From contig NZ_JAPDPH010000009.1 of assembly GCF_026013475.1 (NCBI RefSeq), positions 1-64,000 of the forward strand: a stretch of 64,000 nucleotides of DNA, given 5' to 3'. Numbering within the stretch: position 1 is the first letter of the stretch; every line of letters begins with the position of its first letter. Origin of the DNA: Micromonospora yasonensis (GTDB lineage: Bacteria > Actinomycetota > Actinomycetes > Mycobacteriales > Micromonosporaceae). Shown here piece by piece: positions 60,363-64,000 of the stretch. The notes under the pieces were generated by a model. It worked only from the letters and a program-made list of their open reading frames with translations, did not search any database and was not told where the DNA came from. A program made the position numbers and the translations under genes.

Positions 60363-60869
60363 ATGCCGAGCGACGTGGTCCGCGTGATCTACCGCAAGTA
60401 CGACGGCAGCGCCCACCGCGACTACCCGGCCCGCCGGCTCGCCGAGGACGACCTCGGGGTGTGGCTCGGCGTACCGGCCGGCACCGAGTCGGTCTACCAC
60501 GGCCGGCCCTCGGTCGAGCAGATCCCGTTCGTCCTGCTGGTGCCGCGGCACGGCTGGTGGACCGGCATGTTCAACCCACCGCCCCGCACCAGCGAGGTCT
60601 ATTGCGACATCGCCACTCCGGCCCGCTGGGAGGGGGAGGACACCGTCCACCTGGTCGACCTCGACCTGGACGTGGTGCGCCGCCGGGAGACCGGCCTGGT
60701 CGAGCTGCGTGACGAGGACGAGTTCGCCGAGCACCGGGCGCGCTGGGGCTACCCGGACGACGTCGTCCGGGAGGCCGCGGCGGCGGCCGGCTGGCTCCTC
60801 GGTGCGCTCGGTGACGGCACCGAGCCGTTCGCCACGTCGTACCGGAAGTGGCTGGCGCTGGTGGTCTGA
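60363..60869 (+). CDS. DUF402 domain protein
   Basis: A 168-residue protein with the DUF402 pattern: VYHGRPSVEQIPFVLLVPRH, then YCDIATPARWEGEDTVHLVD, LDLDVVRRRETGLVELRDED and EFAEHRARWGYPDDV. This fold has a metal- or nucleotide-binding beta barrel; family members include FomD-like nucleoside phosphoesterases, so hydrolysis of a nucleotide derivative is possible. The conserved aspartates (D-I, D-L-D-L-D-V, D-E-D-E-F) are all present. ATG at 60363, divergent from the helicase. Confidence 0.85.
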   Translation: MPSDVVRVIYRKYDGSAHRDYPARRLAEDDLGVWLGVPAGTESVYHGRPSVEQIPFVLLVPRHGWWTGMFNPPPRTSEVYCDIATPARWEGEDTVHLVDLDLDVVRRRETGLVELRDEDEFAEHRARWGYPDDVVREAAAAAGWLLGALGDGTEPFATSYRKWLALVV

Positions 60870-60876
60870 GCCGGCG

Positions 60877-61833
60877 TCAGTCGCGCCGCGGCCAGGCCGC
60901 GTCCGGCGCGAGCGCCGGCACGTGGCCCACCTTCTCCGGGTTGAGCTGGTTGAACACGCCGGTGATCGCCCCTTGGTGCACGGCGAACGAGGTGACCATG
61001 CGGATCAGTCGTCCGTCCCGGTACACCGTCTCCGCCTGCCAGCCGAGCGTCCCGTTGACCAGGGTGGGCCGGGCCAGCAGCGTCGGGCCGTACCGGCCGG
61101 CCTGACCGAAGAGGCCGAGGATGAACCGGCCGACCAGGTCGGCGCCGACCACCGGGCGGCGGGCCGCCGGGAAGTGACCGCCGCTGTCACCGATCAGCAC
61201 CACGTCCGGGGCGAGCACCCGGACCAGCCGGTCCAGCTCGCCGGACTCCACCGCCGCGAAGAAGGCGGCCAGCACCCGCTGCTGCTCGGCCAGGTCGGCG
61301 GTGTGCCGGGGCGCGTCGGGGGCGGTGACCGCGCGCCGGCCCCGCGAGGCGAGCTGCCGGGCCGCGGCGGGCGTGGTGCCGAGCACCTCGGCGACCGTGT
61401 CGAACGGCACCGCGAAGACGTCGTGCAGGACGAACGCCACCCGCTGCTCGGGGGTCAGCCGCTCCAGCACCACCAGCAGCGCGGTGCCGAGCTGGTCGGT
61501 CCGGACCGCCCGCTCGGCCGGGTCGGGGGCGAAGCCGTCCGGCGTCGGCAGGTCGCGCACGATGGGCTCCGGCAGCCACTGACCGGGGTACGCCTCCCGG
61601 CGTACCCGGGCGGAGCGGAGCACGTCGAGGCAGATCCGCGAGCACGTGGTGGTCAGCCAGGCGCGGAGCTGGTGCACCCGGGCCCGGGCGGTCGGATCGG
61701 CGAGCGCGCCCGAATACCGCAGCCAGGTCTCCTGCACCGCGTCCTCGGCCTCGCTCCAGCTGCCCAGCATCCGGTACGCGACGGCGAGCAGGTGCCCGCG
61801 TTCCGCCTCGAACTCCGCCGCCAGATCGCCCAC
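60877..61833 (-). CDS. ECF41-type RNA polymerase sigma factor
   Basis: A 318-residue extracytoplasmic-function sigma factor: region 2 LAAEFEAERGHLLAVAYRML, region 4 RLTPEQRVAFVLHDVFAVPF then FDTVAEVLGTTPAAARQLAS, and a SnoaL-like C-terminal domain. ECF41 signatures are all visible: WLPEP in the linker, IGDSGG (DGGGK-like position) and NQLNPEKV (NPDKL-like end). In ECF41 the fused C-terminal domain replaces an anti-sigma factor and gates activity, perhaps by a small ligand. The GTG at 61833 is chosen with GGGGAGGGA upstream; a start at 61902 would lie upstream of the predicted transcription start. Its own promoter carries an ECF41 consensus. Confidence 0.92.
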   Translation of the reverse strand: MGDLAAEFEAERGHLLAVAYRMLGSWSEAEDAVQETWLRYSGALADPTARARVHQLRAWLTTTCSRICLDVLRSARVRREAYPGQWLPEPIVRDLPTPDGFAPDPAERAVRTDQLGTALLVVLERLTPEQRVAFVLHDVFAVPFDTVAEVLGTTPAAARQLASRGRRAVTAPDAPRHTADLAEQQRVLAAFFAAVESGELDRLVRVLAPDVVLIGDSGGHFPAARRPVVGADLVGRFILGLFGQAGRYGPTLLARPTLVNGTLGWQAETVYRDGRLIRMVTSFAVHQGAITGVFNQLNPEKVGHVPALAPDAAWPRRD

Positions 61834-61874
61834 GACCCGCTCCCTCCCCGCGCGCACATTCTCCCCGTCCACTG

Positions 61875-61901
61875 GACGCCCCACCGCCCCCGAACGTGAC
61901 A
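61875..61901 (-). promoter_or_regulatory. ECF41-type autoregulatory promoter
   Basis: Reading the minus strand: TGTCACG (61901-61895), a 16-base spacer, CGTC (61878-61875). The published ECF41 target consensus is TGTCACA-N16-CGTC, so this matches 10 of 11 specified positions with the exact spacing. It lies 42 bases upstream of the chosen sigma start. Confidence 0.85.
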
Positions 61902-61990
61902 CCTATTCTCCGTGCCGGAGGCCCTCGGGCGTGCCCGGGCACCTGCCTGCTCGGGAGGCGGGGGTGGGCGGGGTGGGTGAGGATCGGGGG

Positions 61991-62968
61991 ATGAGCGGAG
62001 TCGACGAGGTGGTGCGGCCCGAGGGCGGGTCGATGCGGGAACTGCTGCGGGTGGGCCCCGGCGCGGTGGACCTGGCGGCGCTGGATCCCCGGTCGACCCC
62101 AGGGCTGCCGGCGGCGGCCGGCCGCGGCGAGGGGCGCAAGGAGTGGGCGCGGGCGCAGGTGGAGTTGCTCGGCGCGGGGCTCGGCCGGCAACAGGAGATG
62201 CTGTACGCGGCCGCGAAGGGCGCCGCCGGGCCGGAGACGCCGGCCAGCGCGCCCAGCCAGGCGGACGCCCACCTGGCTGGCGGCCGGCCCCAGCGGGTGC
62301 TGCTGGTGCTCCAGGCGATGGACTGCGGTGGCAAGGACGGCACGATCAAGCGGGTGGCCGGCGCGATGAACCCGCTCGGGCTGCACATCCGCTCGTTCGG
62401 CCCGCCCACCGGGGAGGAGTTGCGGCACGACTTCCTCTGGCGCATCCGCCGGGCCCTGCCGCCGCCCGGGTACGTGGGGATCTTCAACCGCTCGCACTAC
62501 GAGGACGTACTGGTCGCCCGGGTGGAGTCGCTGGTCGACGAGGCCACCTGGCAGGCCCGGTACGACCTGATCAACGACTTCGAGCGGGAGTTGGCGGACG
62601 GCGCGGTGACCCTGGTGAAGGTGATGCTGCACATCTCGTACGTCGAGCAGGGCGAGCGGCTGATGGAGCGGCTCACCGACCCGACGAAGTACTGGAAGTT
62701 CAACCCGAGCGACCTGGACACCCGGGCCCGCTGGGACGACTACCAGGCCGCGTACGCCGATGCCCTGACCCGCTGCGGCACGGACACCGCGCCCTGGTTG
62801 GTGGTGCCGGCGGACCGCAAGTGGTACCGGGACTGGGCGGTTTCGCACCTGCTGCGGGAGACGTTCGATGCGCTGCATCTGGGGTATCCGCCTGCCGATT
62901 TCGACGTCGACCGGGAGCGCCAGCGGTTGCGAAGCGGAAGCGGGACGACGAAGGTGAACAGCGGGTAA
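61991..62968 (+). CDS. ppk2: Polyphosphate kinase 2 (PPK2) family protein
   Basis: A 325-residue PPK2: LLVLQAMDCGGKDGTIKRVA (Walker A), PPPGYVGIFNRSHYEDVLVA (Walker B-like N-R-S-H-Y-E-D) and a lid region LMERLTDPTKYWKFNPSDLD. PPK2 enzymes use polyphosphate to phosphorylate nucleoside mono- or diphosphates, or the reverse. The first 70 residues form a variable N-terminal extension. The ATG at 61991 has GGATCGGGG upstream. Together with the DUF47-Pit pair that follows, and the PHO box at its 3' end, it makes a phosphate-storage/uptake locus. It is divergent from the ECF41 sigma gene. Confidence 0.92.
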   Translation: MSGVDEVVRPEGGSMRELLRVGPGAVDLAALDPRSTPGLPAAAGRGEGRKEWARAQVELLGAGLGRQQEMLYAAAKGAAGPETPASAPSQADAHLAGGRPQRVLLVLQAMDCGGKDGTIKRVAGAMNPLGLHIRSFGPPTGEELRHDFLWRIRRALPPPGYVGIFNRSHYEDVLVARVESLVDEATWQARYDLINDFERELADGAVTLVKVMLHISYVEQGERLMERLTDPTKYWKFNPSDLDTRARWDDYQAAYADALTRCGTDTAPWLVVPADRKWYRDWAVSHLLRETFDALHLGYPPADFDVDRERQRLRSGSGTTKVNSG

Positions 62969-62981
62969 ACGAGCGGTGAAT
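62953..62981 (-). promoter_or_regulatory. PHO box (PhoP site), three direct repeats
   Basis: GGTGAAC (62953-62959), GGTAAAC (62964-62970) and GGTGAAT (62975-62981) recur at an exact 11-base period. On the other strand they read GTTCACC-type repeats spaced by four bases, the arrangement of actinomycete PhoP PHO boxes. The array overlaps the ppk2 stop codon and lies 120 bases before the phosphate transporter operon. Confidence 0.75.
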
Positions 62982-63100
62982 CGGGCCTGACCAGGGGTGG
63001 GCCGGCCGATGCCCGGTTCTGCGGGGTACCTAGCATGCGCAGAGCGGACGCCCTTCAGGGCGGGCGGCCACCCTTCCACCGACACGACGAGGTCCGTGCT

Positions 63101-63727
63101 GTGAAGTTTTCCTTCCGTCCCACCGAGGGCGCTTTCTACGAGCTCTTCACCAGGGCCGCGCAGAACCTGGTGCGGGGTACCGAGCTCCTCAACGAGTTGG
63201 CGCTGCCCGGCGTCGACGTGCAGTCGGTCAGCGAGCGGCTGACCGAGGTCGAGCACGACAGCGACCAGATCACCCACGATCTGTTCAAGAAGATCAACTC
63301 TACCTTCATCACCCCGTTCGACCGGGAGGACATCTACCGTCTGGGCTCGCTGCTCGACGACGTGATGGATCACCTGGAGGCGGTCGGCAACCTGCTCTAC
63401 CTGTACGGCCTGACCAAGCTCCCCGCGCTGCCGCGCGAGCTGCACGAGCTGGTGAACGTGCTCGACCAGCAGGCCAAGCTCACCGCCGACGCCATGCCGC
63501 AGCTGCGGTCGATGAAGAACCTCGAGGACTACTGGATCGAGTGCAACCGCCTCGAGAACGACGGCGACCAGGCGTACCGGATGCTGCTGGTCCGGCTCTT
63601 CTCCGGTGAGTACGACGCGCTGACCGTGCTGAAGATGAAGGAGGTGGCCGACGAGCTGGAGGCCGCCTGCGACGCCTTCGAGCACGTGGCCAACACCGTC
63701 GAGACCATCGCGGTCAAGGAGTCCTGA
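63101..63727 (+). CDS. DUF47 (PhoU-like) phosphate transport accessory protein
   Basis: A 208-residue helical protein: FSFRPTEGAFYELFTRAAQN, LTEVEHDSDQITHDLFKKIN and ITPFDREDIYRLGSLLDDVM match the Pit-accessory/DUF47 family, with conserved E-x-x-x-D metal-binding pairs as in PhoU. It is believed to regulate or support the Pit transporter encoded next, at the inner membrane face. The GTG at 63101 follows GAGGTCC and starts at the conserved core. It is spaced 4 bases from pit, so they are co-transcribed. Confidence 0.92.
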   Translation: MKFSFRPTEGAFYELFTRAAQNLVRGTELLNELALPGVDVQSVSERLTEVEHDSDQITHDLFKKINSTFITPFDREDIYRLGSLLDDVMDHLEAVGNLLYLYGLTKLPALPRELHELVNVLDQQAKLTADAMPQLRSMKNLEDYWIECNRLENDGDQAYRMLLVRLFSGEYDALTVLKMKEVADELEAACDAFEHVANTVETIAVKES

Positions 63728-63731
63728 GCCT

Positions 63732-64000
63732 GTGAGTCCCGAACTCATCGCCGTGCTGGCGGTGATCGTGGCCGCCATGGCGTTCGACTACACGAACGGT
63801 TTCCATGACGCGGCCAACGCGATCGCCACCAGCGTCTCCACCCGGGCGCTGACCCCCCGGGTCGCCCTCGCCCTGGCCGCTGTCGGCAACTTCGTCGGCG
63901 CGCACTTCGGTGCCGGGGTGGCCAAGACGGTCGGCGACGGCCTGGTCACCCTGCCCACCGGGGTGGCCAGCCTCGGTGTGGTCTTCGCCGGCGTGCTCGG
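63732..64000 (+). CDS. pit: Inorganic phosphate transporter, Pit family (5' part)
   Basis: The first 89 codons are present; the gene runs off the window. The N-terminus LIAVLAVIVAAMAFDYTNGF, then HDAANAIATSVSTRALTP, is the PiT signature (G-F-H-D-x-A-N-x-I/V-A/S-T), followed by helices VALALAAVGNFVGAHFGAGV and VASLGVVFAGVL. Pit proteins import metal-phosphate complexes with protons. The GTG at 63732 is just after the DUF47 stop. A PHO box lies upstream of the pair, suggesting induction in phosphate limitation. Confidence 0.93.
   Translation, partial: MSPELIAVLAVIVAAMAFDYTNGFHDAANAIATSVSTRALTPRVALALAAVGNFVGAHFGAGVAKTVGDGLVTLPTGVASLGVVFAGVL

Overview
The window is a high-GC (roughly 72-75% by eye), gene-dense stretch of actinobacterial chromosome. 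GTG and TTG starts are common, start/stop overlaps of the ATGA/GTGA type abound, and there are no rRNA, tRNA, CRISPR, phage or transposase genes. The repertoire (DUF3263, DUF4032, DUF4031, MSMEG_6728-type and Cdc48-like actinobacterial proteins, a lone groEL with CIRCE sites, a PHO box of the actinomycete type, SAM-I and SAM-IV riboswitches) points to the Micromonosporaceae, most likely Micromonospora or a close relative. The family name is an inference. The region reads as core chromosome with one accessory-looking block, the gas vesicle cluster.

Layout. 1-10 kb: end of a VOC protein, a histidine phosphatase, a secreted M4 metalloprotease, a crotonase-fold protein, an HNH endonuclease, an MSMEG_6728-type protein, a channel/NAD-binding protein, an APC permease and a PAP2 phosphatase. 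10-15.4 kb: a DUF4032 kinase-like protein, then an amino-sugar operon (SIS isomerase, ROK kinase, nagA) divergent from a DeoR regulator. 15.4-19.7 kb: an ABC exporter pair, DUF3263, a PP2C-like protein and a GNAT. 19.7-25.2 kb: a ten-gene gas vesicle operon behind a promoter resembling the SigB class. 25.2-28.4 kb: a convergent Cdc48-like AAA ATPase and a roadblock/LC7 protein. 28.8-32.6 kb: an unusual hydrolase-ABC ATPase fusion with its permease. 32.6-34 kb: an ArsR repressor and EamA transporter sharing two palindromic operators.

34-44 kb: a SAM-I riboswitch ahead of a long threonine synthase-type gene, acetyltransferases, a PaaN-type aldehyde dehydrogenase, a cold-shock protein and groEL with two CIRCE elements. 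44-55 kb: a polytopic subtilisin-like protease, glpD, a lipoprotein paralogous to one at 1 kb, a D-lactate/glycolate-type FAD oxidase, a FUSC membrane protein, and a SAM-IV riboswitch ahead of a class V aminotransferase. 55-64 kb: PrsW, a stand-alone GroES-like protein, an AI-2E transporter, a DinG/XPD-type helicase, DUF402, an ECF41 sigma factor with its own promoter signature, PPK2, and a phosphate transport pair (DUF47 plus Pit) downstream of a PHO box; the window ends inside pit.

The strongest biology here is regulatory. Two different SAM-sensing riboswitch classes lie within 21 kb, one controlling a branch-point amino-acid enzyme in a direction that looks counter-intuitive. A polyphosphate/phosphate locus carries a PhoP-type box, an ECF41 sigma gene has a self-type promoter, and the gas vesicle operon appears tied to stress sigma control. 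The most unusual protein architectures are the membrane-anchored hydrolase fused to an ABC ATPase, the multi-spanning subtilase, and the two-RCK channel-like protein lacking a potassium selectivity signature.
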